Source: Pyrocephalus nanus (Eukaryota; Chordata; Aves; Passeriformes; Tyrannidae). From it: a stretch of 64,000 nucleotides of DNA. The translations under genes and the position numbers were made by a program. The first letter of the stretch is position 1. Each line of letters begins with the position of its first letter. The stretch covers positions 81,753,843 through 81,817,842 of the forward strand of contig CM076260.1 of assembly GCA_038380795.1 (NCBI GenBank). The letters are read 5' to 3'. A model generated the notes under the pieces. The model had not been told where the DNA came from. It was given only the letters and a program-made list of their open reading frames with translations, and ran no database searches. Positions 14,701-28,060 of the stretch are shown one piece after another.

Positions 14701-17700
14701 ATCATAATGAAGCAATAAGATCTTTAAATACAGTTTTCCTTAACAATGAGCCTTAAATTTGTACGTGCCTCATCAGAAAAACTTTTGTTTTGCAAGTGAA
14801 CTGAAATAACATATTCTGAAGGTGAAATCTTGACTTTATGGAAATAAACAGGGAACTGACGATAGTAATGTTAGAACTTTGCCCAAGAGTTGTGAAATTA
14901 CTATCAAGTGTGGGAGCTCTCAGCCCGCCCTTAGAGAAGCTGGCTGTTCATCACATCCAATGTGTCAGGAAAAACAGGCTGATAAAAGGCATCTGGGAGC
15001 AGACTCGTTATTTTTCCCTTTTGCATGAACCCTGTGTATTTTTGCAGAAGTTCTAGGTAATAGCTGGGAGTTCACTGTGGTGAGAAAATGTTGACCTAAA
15101 AATAAGATGTAATACTTAAAATACAACCCCAAATCAAAGCATTGGTGTTACAGTCATGTGCACTGGAGCTAAGATGTTATGTTCTCATGAGGGGATACAG
15201 TTTTTCCATTTAGCTTAGTCTGTTTCTGGTTTTTCATTCTTGTAAATAAAGTTGGACAAAAATTTTAAGAACTCATTTGAATTTTTCTTCTTCATATGAA
15301 AACTGCCAGCTACCCTAATTTGTAGCTTCATGATACTCATTATTCAAGGAGTATTCAGGTGTCTAGCCTGCACTCTGAATATCCTTGCAAATCTTAGAAA
15401 TTCAGTGCAACTGTTTACTCCACAAAATATTCCTACCAGGTATTCATTACATTGTTTTGCAAAAGAATTTCCATCATTTACCCAGAAGATAGAAGTCTTA
15501 TAGCACATCACAAGCCATAGACAAAAAAAAAAAAATCCCAATAACATGGATGGATAAGATGGCACATGGCCATCTTCCCTATAAGACATCTGTGCACTTG
15601 GGGGACGGTGAGGAGGTTATGAGGCAAGACTGCAGGGGGCTACTGTACAAGCTAGCACAGGTAATTTCTCAGTTTCTCAGAGATATGAGCACAGGGTCTG
15701 AGACATCTGAATGAGCAGATCTGCACTTAGCTCAACTTGTTTTCACATCCCAGGTGCTCCCTTTCACTCACTCTATACCAGGAAGCCTGTTTCTCTTTGC
15801 TATCTATCTTACAACTGAGATAAAAAAATATACATAAGATAGGAAACATGAGCAAGAGGAGTAAATCAGACCTGGAATGCATATTGTAATAAAGCATTCA
15901 GCTTTTCTTCTCTAGTTTTTACCAGAGAACAGATGTCAGGTTTCTGACTGACCAAACCAACTGCAGCAGGCTTTGTAGGCGAGTGAAGTTTTAAAAAGTC
16001 TTTTTAAACCAGTTTTCTCATGATCCCTCCTGGCAAAGAATTAATCAGTTCAACATGTGAGGGGGTGGTTTGGTCACTGTTGAGCTGATGTCTGAATTGC
16101 ATACAGACAAAACAGTCTGTTTGTTTTTCCTTCAAAGAACAAATTTTGTTGTTTCCTGAAGGATCACAATTCATAATTATTCCTGACAGGAAAAAAATAA
16201 TATCTATATTTATATTTTTGTACTGAGCATGTATTTCTTTTACTTGGATGGTAAGCTACTAATATAGTACTTAAGAAATTGTATCTTTCTGAAATATGCC
16301 CTCAAAAGTGTAGTAGCTCAAGCTAGCTATCAATGTTGTCAATAATTATGTTTTACAATTTCATGGTTGTCATGTAAGAATTCCAGATAAGTAAAACAAG
16401 AATGATTAATTGCTATGGCAAAATTTTATGGACATTTACAAATAATTTGTCATTGCAATGAATTACACCCTTGTATTAAAGCTAATTATTAATGCTTGTT
16501 TAACTTTTCGGGAAAGGGTGTGGTAGTTATTTGATTACTGATTATAATTTTCTAGTTACAGCTGGCAGCCAAATATTTTTCTTCCATTCCTAAATAACAG
16601 CTATTAGGCTAAAATGTGTCTGGGCAGATCTCCTATATGTTTGCACAGTTCTGCAATTTAAGCCCTGCACAGGGTAAGAGCCAGGGTTCGGGCTGGGGCG
16701 CTGTTCTTTCTCACCATGCAAATCCATGTTTCTCTGAATACATTTCTCTGTCTCTCTTCCCTTATGCCACTTGCATCATTCGCTGTTATGTTATGAGGTG
16801 ATTTCTCCTGGGAATGAAACTCAGGGAGAAAGAGTGAATGTCTTTTAGCCAGTGGCAGTCAGGAAGATTCACAACAAGACTGTGCAAAAGCTGCTTGTGG
16901 CCACTGCCTGTCACACAGACAATAAAGGTATTGGCAACACCACTGTCAAGGGGTGCTGTTCCGAAACCTGTATGGATATGGACCGGAGATTTGTGCTCCA
17001 CAGGAAAAGAACTGCTGTTAGATTAAGGAGAATTTTAGAGAGGCAGGTCTTTAATATACCTTTTAATTTTACATCAAAAGTGATATCAAGGGAGACTGAA
17101 AATCTCTTGCCTCCTCACATGTTCATTAATAGTTTAACCTCCCAATAAATCTCCAGGTAAATGCAGCATGGCACTACTCTTTCCATTTTTGTTTACAACA
17201 AATACTTTGCTCTACTAACAGAACCCTTGATTATTTTTCCTTCTTAACATCCTGTCCAAACATATCCAGTGCCATTTTGTTCATATGTATGCATCACCTT
17301 ACCTTGTCACATCAGCTTGTCATCCTTACATTTCGTTCTTGCTGTCAGATTCCAGCTTCATTATCTTTTGATAGACCACTATTTCACCTCTGTCACACTT
17401 AATGTTATTCTTTATTTAGTAAAGCAACCCTTTTTTGAAGACATTTACAGGAATCACCTCTGCCACTTCCACTAATGCGCTGGTGAAGCTCATATGCTCC
17501 TTTTAGTCCTCAGAGGCATTAATTGATATAAGGCTTTTTGTCTCAGTGTGTCTCAGGCCTTTCGACAATTTTATTAACTAGCTGAACAATGCATGAAACA
17601 TAACGTTGTTACTGTTCACGTGCTTATTCTTTGGTACATTGTGGCACGCTAGTCCTCCACTTGGGCAGCTGAATGACCTCAAACACAACATCTGTACCAA

Positions 17701-18629
17701 TGAGCAGTCGAACAAATCAATACTTATCCAAATCAGTAAAATTGTGACCTTGTTCTGACTTCCTGTGTAAAATTTTTACTCCTCCACTTCAAAAAATAAT
17801 AATTAAAACTACTGTCCATGGACTTCTACATACTTTGTGTAAACCTAAATGATGGTCTACCCTGATGCAGTGAACAGCAAACTCCCATAACAGAGGGACA
17901 GGTCCATGGGATGCTCTCTGGCTATTGCACTGGGTCAGTAGCTCTGGCAGAGAAATGGGGCCAGCAGCCAAGCATGACCTCTGCCATCTCCCTCATGAGA
18001 AATGTTGGAGCCTGTGCATTTCATCTGAGTGCTTAGGAATCACTCCCCTGTCCGCTTCAGAGATAACTGAGGCTTGGAGAGGAATTATTTGCTCAATTTT
18101 GGAATTCAATTTAATTACAACTAGAACCAGCGCCAGTTATGTAGATTTCTGAGTTATTAAATTCCTTCAGTAGATAAGCAGACTCCTTTGCTTGGCTCCT
18201 TGACACACATGTTGGTGGTTTTGATGTCTCTATAAAATTACAGGACCTTTTCTCATCTTAGATATGTTAAGCTGTGAGCTGAAGGACAATTTATTGTGTT
18301 GGAAAAACAAAGGTTAATTTAAGATGGTATTATTAATCAAAGGATTAGCTGCCATCTCTAGTTTTACCTTGAGTATCAGAAACTAAAATTGTAATAATAA
18401 TAAATTAAAAAGCCCAAGAACAATCTGTGAGCTAAGAAAATATGGCAAACTTTACACAGACCCAGAAGGAAAGGCAGATAAAAAGTGGAAATTAATCTTA
18501 GCCAGAGAGAAACTTAGAAACTTTAAAAATACTGCCTGTTGTCTCTTCCCATATACCTTCAGCAGTAGGCAGCTACCAGTGAGTCAGTATGTGTCTGTGA
18601 ATACACATAAAGATAGCTGATATCCTGTT
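8791..18629. other. Anonymous AT-rich intergenic or intronic DNA
   Basis: No gene was recognised. Homopolymers include a 24-nt A run at 9523-9546 followed by more A-rich sequence, and a 13-nt A run near 15523. From about 13950 to 14640 the plus strand is pyrimidine-biased and looks like an antisense degenerate repeat without a family I can name. From about 16140 to 16570 the sequence is very AT-rich with several TAATTA/TAATTAT-type homeobox words and looks like the conserved non-coding elements of vertebrate gene deserts. This cannot be confirmed without alignment. Confidence 0.55.
9523..9546. repeat. Poly(A) tract
   Basis: Run of 24 A, followed after GAAAT by a further A8 run. No source retrocopy could be identified. 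Confidence 0.9.
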
Positions 18630-18866
18630 GGGGAGCTCAGCTGGTTCTGGGCTCTCTGTAAACTGAGACATCGAAGATGGAACTTCTTACACCTGGCAGA
18701 GGGTTAACCACGGACAGTGGGGACTGTAACACAGAGTGGGTTTCCTGCTGGAGGTTAACCTATTGTGTTACAGTCCTACTGTCCTTGGTTAGCCCTCTGC
18801 CAGGTGTAAGAAGTTCCATCTTCGATATCTCAGTTTACAGAGAGCCCAGAACCAGCTGAGCTCCCC
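18630..18866. repeat. Long near-perfect inverted repeat (hairpin)
   Basis: The left arm 18630-18733 (104 nt) is the reverse complement of the right arm 18764-18866 (103 nt), separated by a 30-nt spacer at 18734-18763. Reading the right arm backwards against the left I count four substitutions and one single-base indel, about 95% identity. Weaker complementarity with indels continues outward to roughly 18619 and 18877. Both arms carry the words AGCTCAGCTGGTTCTGGGCT and GAAGATGGAACTTCTTACAC. A transcript in either direction would fold into a roughly 100-bp stem. I do not recognise the arm sequence as a known transposon terminus, and no clear target duplication is visible outside it. It could be a fold-back/MITE-like element, a local inverted duplication, or a hairpin RNA source. 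A 60-codon frame across it is incidental. Confidence 0.95.
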
Positions 18867-18869
18867 CAC

Positions 18870-21800
18870 AATATCCCAAGGCATCTGAAACACCTGACAC
18901 CAAATTCAGAAGTATTCCAGAGGATCCAGTAGGTACCCTGGCAGTAACAGATAACAGCGACAGGGAAATGCTGGAATTCGCCTGTATTTAAACATGTTCC
19001 CTACTATCTTTCCCAAGAAGATGACTGTCATCCACAAACTACCAACTCTTCAGGATACACAGAGGCATACACCAAAAACTGGCTGTTTATTATTAATTAA
19101 CTGTAATTAATCTTCACCGTTCAGCAAGCACTTCTAGACTAAAAGGTAGCTTTTAAAAGGCTGATAATGAAATTTGCATGGCATTTGAAAGCGCATAAGT
19201 TTTAATGGGGGGAGGGGGGTTGAAGTGATACCTGGTGGGCTTCCTGAAGGGCCTCCTACATAACCGTGCTCAAAAACTGACAACCAGTGTCTTGCTAAAA
19301 AGTCATCATCTCATGAGCAACATATCCAAGTGAAATTAAACTCTCAGGACATGCCATCTGTAATGCTTACAGAACCAAGAAAGCATTAGGAAAACATGCA
19401 GAAAATGAACACATCATCTAATTTGCCTCAACTGGATCTCCATCTGTAGTTTAGCAACTGGAGCATAAAGCACCCACCTTCTCATCCGGATCCACCTCAC
19501 ACCCTGGCACAGGCCCCATGCAAAAACCTGCGCATCTGGAGCTTTGGTGGATTGCAGGGTTTCATTAGGGTATCTGTCCATGAAGGTATTCCTATTTATT
19601 AGAAGGAGAAGACCCACTAGGCAAAAGGCTAGGAGTCTTTGCAGAACTTTGGGCCAAAGGAGGGCTCAGTGAAAGCTTGACTCCAGTCTAATGGGAGGGT
19701 AAGCCCACTTGATTCAGATTTCTGTCAAAAGGATGAGGGTTTTCTTCCATTTCTGAGTTTTGCCCTCAGTTTGTGCTGCAGCCTGGGGATCTGCAAAGCT
19801 TCAAATCATAGCTGGCTGCCTCCTCATCTAACAGAAGTTGTGAAAGGGAATTTTTCACGAAACGTGCAGTGGAATTCCTGTTACTTAATTTTTCCTATTA
19901 AAAGCCATGGGGTTTTGTAAGTATTTAGCAAATTGATTTTTTTTCTTACCCTCTTATCACTTCACATTTTAATCTTCTCAGTAGAAAAGCTGAGAGGGAG
20001 GGGAAGACCTGTGGGAAAAGTGGGTAAAATCAGAAACATATTCAACATAGGAGTCTGTGAGAAATCTTAAGGATTATTTTTTGCCCTGGGGAAAAATATT
20101 TCTTTAAAGTCATCCTTAGTTTTACACGGAAAGGGGGCTTGGTTATGTCAGGTTGGCCCAGAAATTTACTTTCATCGAAGCTTATAGTGAGCTAAGCTGT
20201 TTAATGTTTCTCTTCTCCCTGATCTTTTCCCTAAAGGGGGACCAGATTGCTACTGCATTTTAACTCTGCCAAGTAGGTTTTCATACAATTTTTATCAAAT
20301 TTCTCCCTCATTTCTACAAGTTCAGTTACTGCCACACCACAGGGGCTTTTTATAAGAAAACTGAAAAATCTCACAAAAGATATTTTTGTGCCAGCTTCAC
20401 TGTCAAACTAGGTCTTTTATGACCACGATCTCAAAACTTCAAGTAGAGGATGAAAAGTAAGGATGTGATGTTCTTTGGAAGTCTGGTAAGCAAAAGAAAT
20501 CATGTTTTCAAAGTGCAAGATAACTTTATCATTGGCAAATATTATTAGCAAAGTGCACAGAACTGCTTGGCAGGAGTTAATACAGGTATCTTTGTTACCA
20601 ATGGATTTTTTTCTAAAAGATAACTAATTTAATATAAAAATTACATCATCTTCTTTTTCGTGAAGCCCAACATATTGAAATCCATTACAATCCATTACAA
20701 TCCAACAAATGATGGTGGCTGCATATATACTATGAAGAATGGCATATGGGCTTTGAATTTTACTATGCTTATGTCCCCATGAACATTGTCAAGCCTCTAT
20801 TCAATCTCACCCTCCCCTCCTTAGCACAAAAGCAGAACCTTTTTTATTCAATATGGGCAAGTTCCTAAATCCCTACTGCTCTCTGCTGGACTGCAGCCCC
20901 ACTGGCTGTGACCTGGAGAAAATTATGTTATTTGGGCATGTCATGGAGCTCAGAACTGGACAACCCCGAAGTTCAGGAAATATTCTGGAAAAGTCTTTTC
21001 TTCTGAGATTTTTACATTGATGTTCTTCACCAGGTTTGTTTTCCTGCCATTCCCTCTTAATATGATAAAGGACGGGAAGAGCTGTTCATGTGATGGTTTG
21101 GATTGAAGAAGTTAAAAAAAATAGAACAGGAAAAGGAAAATACATGAGAAAAGGAGATTTGACACTGAGGACTGTGTAAAGGCAGCTGTTAGTATGACCT
21201 AAAGCTTCTGCATAGATGGGATGTCATTTAGGAAATTACATCCTAACAGTCAAGAGAAAGGTCAGCCTTTTGTCTTATCTAATCACCTTACTTTGGGGTA
21301 TTTTTAATTTTTTCTCATCCTCCTGAGTTCTTCTGAGGAAAAGAAAGTGTAGCAACTGATGATCAGCATACACAACCTCTAGACTTTGGTGAATTGCTCT
21401 GAAGATCACATGTACACACCTCTTTGAATTTCATTGTCATCTTAGCATAGACAGCAGGAGGTCTCTCACAGAGAGGCCTTCTTTTCCTGGTTGTCCAAAG
21501 GCAAATATGCATGTAGGATTTATTTGTATTGCAGTAACATGAAGAGGCTCCAGCTGAGATCACAACATTACTTTTTTCCCGGTGCTCTTTACACAGAAAA
21601 ATTAAAGTCCTTGCCTCTGAAAGTTTACAATTTACCTGTGGAAGACAAAGCGGGAATTATTGCCCCTTTTCTTGCACAGGTGTCATTAAGACACTAAGAA
21701 ATAACTTGATTACTCTAGAAATCACAAAAGGAGTCCAGAATCTAAGTTTCCCATACTTAAAGCTTGGATAGAATGACATAAGCTTTCCTTGTCTCATGTT

Positions 21801-24800
21801 CTGGTCTGTTGGATTGATCTGATGTGGTGACAAATGTGGCCTTGTAAATGGTGCACAGAGCAGGCACAGAGTGAGGAGCAAACTGATATTCAGTCATGGA
21901 CACTCCAAGTCATCACCCAACGCTCCCACCTCAATGTTCCCTACTCAGGAGAAGTCAGGGCTGTTTGCTGTAGAAAACAGTGAAAGAGGCCTCCTTGAAA
22001 TGACCCATATCTGCAAAGAGGAAGTCTTCCTTGCTCCCAGATCAGAGATTTCCTCTTCCTCTGAAACATAAAATTTTAGGCCTTCGGGATCCTTTTATTA
22101 CCAATATCATCTTTACTTTGGATGATCTCATCATTTACGTAAAATTCAATTCCTACATGAGGAATATATATAAATGAAAGAATCAAAGAAACTCAAAGGG
22201 ATTAAGCCTCTCTGATCTCCTTTGGGAAAATGAAAGCTTTTTTTTATTCTTGGCCTGTTTCTCAGAGCAATAACTTTCTGTGTTTATTGAGTCTTCTGAG
22301 AATTTTCTTCCAGCTTTGAGAAAGTTAGCCAATCCTTCTCTTACTTATACCCTATGGATATCCTGGCTTTTATTTCATTCACCTGTACCATATATTTTTT
22401 GTTAAATTATTATTGATCACCAATAAGTCCTCAACATTTATTAAAGCACTATTAAGATTTTATCTTGTGGAGTACTTATATTTTGGGAAGAGATGGCGTA
22501 CTGGAGTACCTCAGAGACAGCAAAGGTGAATTACCTTTGACTCTACCCAGTAGAGCTGAAAGGCACCAGCAAGACTAAACATTTCCGCAAGAGGTCTCAT
22601 CATGAAGATAAAAACTGGTTAATCGACATCTTTTCTTTTTTTCTCCCTCTTCTTAAATACAGATATTATCTTTGCTAATGTCCAGCTTTATGATATTACA
22701 TTCATTTTAGTAGTTTTCCTGAAGAAATAAATGGTTCAACTAGCAAATTCATGCACATATTCTGCCAAAATTGTGGGAAAGCATTTATCCTTCATTGACT
22801 ACATCAACCTCCTGCAGTTTTAATTCTGCCTCCAGTATCCACTGCTGGATGTATTCCTGCCATCAATCTTGTTTTTATCTCCATATGGAGCTTTTTTTCA
22901 TCTACTGAAATGAAGTCACAATATTTATTTGAGTTTTGAGTAAATCTGTATCCACCTCACCTTCTCTTGCACTATTTACTTAAAAAATATGCAACTGAAG
23001 AACTTCATGCTTTTTTCAGTGTTCTTTCAGAGTTATGAGTCAGCTTGACTTAGCAATTCTCACCTCAGCACTACAATTTTTCATGTATAACACACAGCTC
23101 TCTTCACCCAACACAACATTTTTCTGTTTCTTAGAGGCTCACTGTCTGCCTGCTTCAGCTCAATATCCTTATGACGGTTATTTATCTGTTTTCATCCTGT
23201 TCTTCTTTTCAAAAATATTTCCATGTCACCTCTGATACAAACTCTTAATGATACAGATTTGTGAGCTTCCTCTGCATTCAGGCCTTATGTTCTTCAGTCC
23301 AGTCTCATGAAAATGATCTGCCACATTTTATCAAAGTTAAGCTTTTCAATTTATTAGTCTTAGCTGTTCTATTTGTGTCTCAAATAGGATTAGTTCATGT
23401 TCACTTGGTGCACAGTTATTTTCTATAATGTCATTTTTTCTACAACTTCACTCACTGCTTACTTAAATCAAGTCTAATGAAATATTGCCTCTTGTTGTTT
23501 CAGTGATTATTTAGTGAAAAGCTGTTGGTTATTACACCTGTGAACATCTGAGCTACAGTTAGTAGAATCTTTTTTCCCATTCTCTTACATTTTCCATGCT
23601 CAGATATGACTGTGGGGTCTATAACCAACTTAGAGTGAAGTCCCAGTAGAATTTTTCTTGCAAGCCATCTAAAATTGACAGTGACCCAAACAGTTTCTTT
23701 TTTAGCAATGCATACCTCATTTTTCCAAGTAACACACACTGAATTATCTATATGATACTGGACAAGTTACCTGTTGAAACATATTTGACTAGGGATTTTG
23801 TTTTAAAATGATTGGTGGTTTGTGGAGTTTATTTCTTTGCTGAGTGGTGGACAATGACATATTTGATTTTCTCCTCAGCCAGATTAAAATATTTCCTCCC
23901 ATGCTCTCAAAAATATACATTTGAGTGGAAACCAAGAAAACAAATAGGATCTGCACAAATGAATCAGTCTTAATTATTTATTAATCTAAGAAAAGAGGGC
24001 TTATAGCTGAAATCTTTGTGTATTTTTAACATTCTATGCCAAGGCTCCAAATAAAATAACTATAAACTATACATAAGGTTGCCAAAATAATTAATTGTTG
24101 TGGAAGAATTTAAACTCCATTTATACCAGTGTTAATCCAATGGAAGTTCACACTTTGGGAAATAAAAATTTTTCAAATAGAATTGAAACACTTTATTTTT
24201 CAGATACTATTTTACAGTGAGTCTTCCTACATAAATTTTGTGTTCCAATAGAATTTTTTTCAGGGGAAAGTGGTAGAACATTTACATTTGCCTTTATGGT
24301 AAAAATGTGGCTGTCACTGATCAGGCGAGGAATGCATAAATCTTTATTTTAATTACCAAAGTAAAACAAAGGAACCCTTATTTCAATTGTAAGTGTGCTA
24401 CTTTGAAAGCTGCAGCTGACTGATATCTCACTACCCTCCTCAATTGGAAACTGAACATTTTCACAATAACACACAATTGAGCTTTTTTTTTCTTGAAAGT
24501 CATAAGCAGTGCAAGTGTATAATCTAGGTCTCAGTATAACAGTTGTGTTGTTTATGTTAAGCCCCAGAGAGCTCTGTTCAATTCCATCTCTCAGGTACCT
24601 TTCTTAAAATCTCTGAAAAGTAAATGAAATCTGACTTTCTGTGTTCCAAAGGCACTTATGTTACATCACATGTGTTTATATATTTAACTTTTTTATAAAG
24701 ATGCTTTTTTTTCCAAAGGCTTGTTTTCTGTCACTGTTTAAGAGAGTGGCACCCAGCTGTGCAGTTTCACTGAATGGTCATAGGGTCTTTCAGCAATACC

Positions 24801-27800
24801 ATTAAAACCTGCTTATTCGAGTGTTTTATAATGTGGCCATTCTTATTCACATCAGGTTAAATCTTGGCAAGTGCCTCCCCAGCTCAGGAGTAAATTTTTT
24901 GCAGAGAACTAATTTTTTCTAATTGTTGCTCAGTGAGAATGATGCCAAAAATCACAGCTCCTGAGGTCAATTTCCACCTCTCAGGTAAGCTGGGGGTAGC
25001 TAGGTGTTGATTAAACCTTAGCTTGGGATACCTCTGCCCCCAATCAGTCTCCCATCTGTTCTGTCCTTCTAGTAAGCTCTGTCCTTCCACTTTCTGCAGG
25101 AACTTAAGGGAAAGCCATTTCTTTCCTTATCAGACTGCTTGAAGAGCATCCACGTTATTCTAAAACAAAATATTGCCATTTTGCCAGGGACAAGACTGAC
25201 TCCAAGGATTATCCACCAAGTTCATCCTGAGGTTAGATTCAAGACTAGACTGACAGGCAGTACAGATGAAGATGCTGGAAATCCTGGCATGGATGGCCCT
25301 GGGGAGGCCTTGGAGCTCCTCACAAGGAAAGCTTGCCTCTGCCACCCGCCCACCACTTGAGCAGCAGGCAAGGAAACCCCTCAGGCTAAATCTCCCCTCC
25401 CCAAGTCTCCTGCAGCAGGACACAGACCACCAATACTCAGTGTAATATCAACTTGCTGCTTTCAGGTAGCCTAGATTGTATTGCTAAGATTAATGCATTT
25501 TAATTTCAACAGTTCTTTGAAATTATTATTTGAAGCCTCTCAAAGTGGCTTCTCTTCAAAATGTATTGATTACATTCTAAATACATTGTACTCTATTAAC
25601 TAACAAAAGAAACTAATAGCCTACTGTTGCAGTACTTCTTCACACTGTTGTTTATAGCAGCATAGACAGCATATACAGGTCTGAGGGGACATGGTTGTTG
25701 TTTTTTTCCTTCTTAGTTATGTGGCTCACTTTAATTTCAAACTGAAACAGATATTGTTTTCTGAGTACTAACTAAAAGCTAAGGTGTTTCTTGATCTGAT
25801 TAGCCGAGTCGTCTTCTTGTTATCTGTACTTCATCATGGAAATTTCAGAGGCTCTCTGGTGTCCTGTTAGCCATGCCCACAGATGGAATCAGTCCCATTA
25901 GTGAATATCTAACACTAAATTGTCTTGAACAGCTAAGCTGGTATGTTGTTATTTGATTAGGTTGTTCTTTTGCCACCTTAATTGTAAGTGTATTTGACAG
26001 ATTTAGTTTCCCATTTCAACACTATTAACAGACAGATAAAGTTTGTATATTCCCTGTGTATCTTGCTATGTGAAACTTAATGCCTGCTGTCAATTGGCAT
26101 GTAAAATTTTTTAAAGGCAATGGGTTACAATTATTTCTGCTACTTTAATGCTTTTAACATTTGTCCTTTGTAAATCTTTATATTATGTGGCACTGTATCC
26201 TCAACTAAGTAAATGAAATTCTGTATCATTTTCTGCCACTTTTACATGCACAAACATCAGGGGTTTTTTTTACACATGAAGAAGTAGCACAAGGAAAATT
26301 ATAGTATTTTTCTTTTTATTTTCCTGTTTGATAGAAACTTTTAAAAATGCTTTTGATTAGTGGTGTTACTCATCAAGAAACTAATTCTTCCATGTTTGCT
26401 CCCTGCAAGTCAGTACCAAGTAGAAGTAAGGATGGCAGAAGTTAGTTTCAAACACTACATATAGCTGTAACCATCTACAACATTCCCGAGTTCACATCTG
26501 TTACAGTTTAAAATTAACCCCAAGAGTGTACACACAATTTTTTGTTAAATTTAGTTAAAAGCTTCTAAGCTTTTGCAGTTTACTATGTAAAGTGCTCCAT
26601 AAAAGGGCAGACCTCTATTTCAGAATGTGTCTTCTGAAGGCTTTAGCATTCCTCCACTTTATTCACCCTGTCCTTGCCAATAACTATTTCAGGACTACCC
26701 TCAGACATAGCCCTCCCCTTGCCTGACCTATTTGCATGCTAGACAAAAAAAAGATGAGATATGCTGGGATGCAGATGCACACCCAACATCTGCTGCCAAG
26801 GCAACAGGAACAGGATGCATTTTCTAATTATTCAGATAAAGAAAGGATGACGTTTCGGTCCTGCCAACACCCACCATTTCCCTCAGGAGAGGCCAACATT
26901 GCCAGTAGATCTAGAAGTCATCTAGTAAAAACACTTTGCACTTGGCTTACCTTTGTTTGTCCGACCAAAACAAGTACAGTGCGTGACTTTCAACAATGTT
27001 ATTTAGAAACTAGAATCTGGGCACTTCCTTCCACATGTATATGTATCATTAAGACAGCTTCTGTGCCTTCTTCCGCCACTGTGACCTGAGAAGACATAAT
27101 CTGATCCTTACAGTATTTGTCTTCTGCATAACACTGGCACATGTCTTTGGCCACTTGTGATATTATTTGATTTCTTCTCTTTGATCAGGTTTGTACACTT
27201 AGGCAGGTGTTAAGCTGAAAGGTAATAGTCTACGTAGCAGGTGGTTACTCACAGTCTGTGCACAAATTGATCTGCATGCAAAATTAGGAAAGGACATAAA
27301 AATCTGCTGTGGATAGGCACATGAAAAAAAAAAAAAGAGGCTAATCTTATTATCTTAATTGTCCTATCCATCTTTTAAAGTTCACTGAATGAAGTGGGTT
27401 TAAAAATTTCACTGCACAGCAAACAACTCTACTGTGTGGTGCTGGGCATGGAAAACTCCACGTCCCAGCAGAGGAATAGCTGGGAATGTTCTCGGGAACA
27501 CCACAGTACAGGAAAGAATCTGTTAATTGTCTTTTGGAAACCTTTTCCGAACACAGGAAGGGAGTGCCGTGTCCATGTAGAAAGAAATGTATGTGCCTAG
27601 AGCACAACACTTTCTATGAGAAGTCATTGGAGTCTGGCATTGCGGAAAGCCTTATGCAGCCAGCTCGTGCAGCATCTGACACTGGCTTTTGTCAGCCTCT
27701 CAGTTCATTAGAAAACAAGTAGAAAATCCTCTGTGTGTATCTCCCTAAATGTACATGAAGTATAAGCATGTTGTTGAGGCATGCAGGCACTGCTGCCCAA
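18870..27800. other. Anonymous AT-rich intergenic or intronic DNA
   Basis: No gene was recognised. Short features include a G-rich pair of runs at 19207-19220, a 10-bp tandem repeat at 20679-20704 and a GC-richer pocket near 25280-25430. The interval from about 22790 to 23560 is pyrimidine-rich on the plus strand and resembles in texture the stretch at 13950-14640, possibly two decayed antisense copies of one old repeat. All open frames are short and lack motifs. Confidence 0.55.
20679..20704. repeat. Short tandem repeat, 10-bp unit
   Basis: The unit AATCCATTAC is repeated 2.6 times without mismatch. Confidence 0.85.
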
Positions 27801-27804
27801 GACA

Positions 27805-28060
27805 GGAGACCCACCTCAAGTTGTTTCAGGGGGACGTTTAGAGTGGATATTAGGATAATTTCCTCATTGAAAGGGTTGTCAAGCACTGGAAGAGGCAGCC
27901 CTGGGAAGTGACTGAGTCAGTATCTCTGGAGGTAATTTCAGGACATGTAGATGTGGCACTTATGGACATGGTTTAGTGGTGGACTTGGGCAGTGCTGGGT
28001 TAATGTTTGGACTCAATGATCTTAAAAGTCTTTTCCTGCCTTAACGATCCTATGATTCTA
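27805..28060 (+). mobile_element. CR1 LINE 3' end fragment, plus strand
   Basis: The segment matches the order of landmarks of the avian CR1 3' terminus. It has a block resembling the end of the ORF2 reading frame (GGATATTAGGATAATTTC, then GGGTTGTCAAGCACTGGAAG and a GAGGCAGCCCTGGGAAGTG block). These are followed by the 3' UTR words GTAGATGTGGCACTTATGG, ACATGGTTTAGTGGTGGACT and TTGGACTCAATGATCTTAAA, and it ends in CTATGATTCTA. CR1 elements end in short ATTCTATG-type repeats instead of poly(A), which is what is seen. The copy is heavily 5'-truncated, as is usual for CR1, so it has no coding capacity. The left boundary is approximate because similarity fades near 27800. Confidence 0.9.

Noticed and set aside
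16680..16695. GGTTCGGGC, similar to a tRNA B box
   Set aside because: No A box at the right distance and no cloverleaf stems.
18677..18859. 60-codon frame across the inverted repeat
   Set aside because: It is created by the fold-back sequence; the two halves are complementary DNA with no coding signal.
19207..19220. G6-A-G6 run as a G-quadruplex
   Set aside because: Only two long G runs separated by one base; four proper runs with loops are not clearly available.
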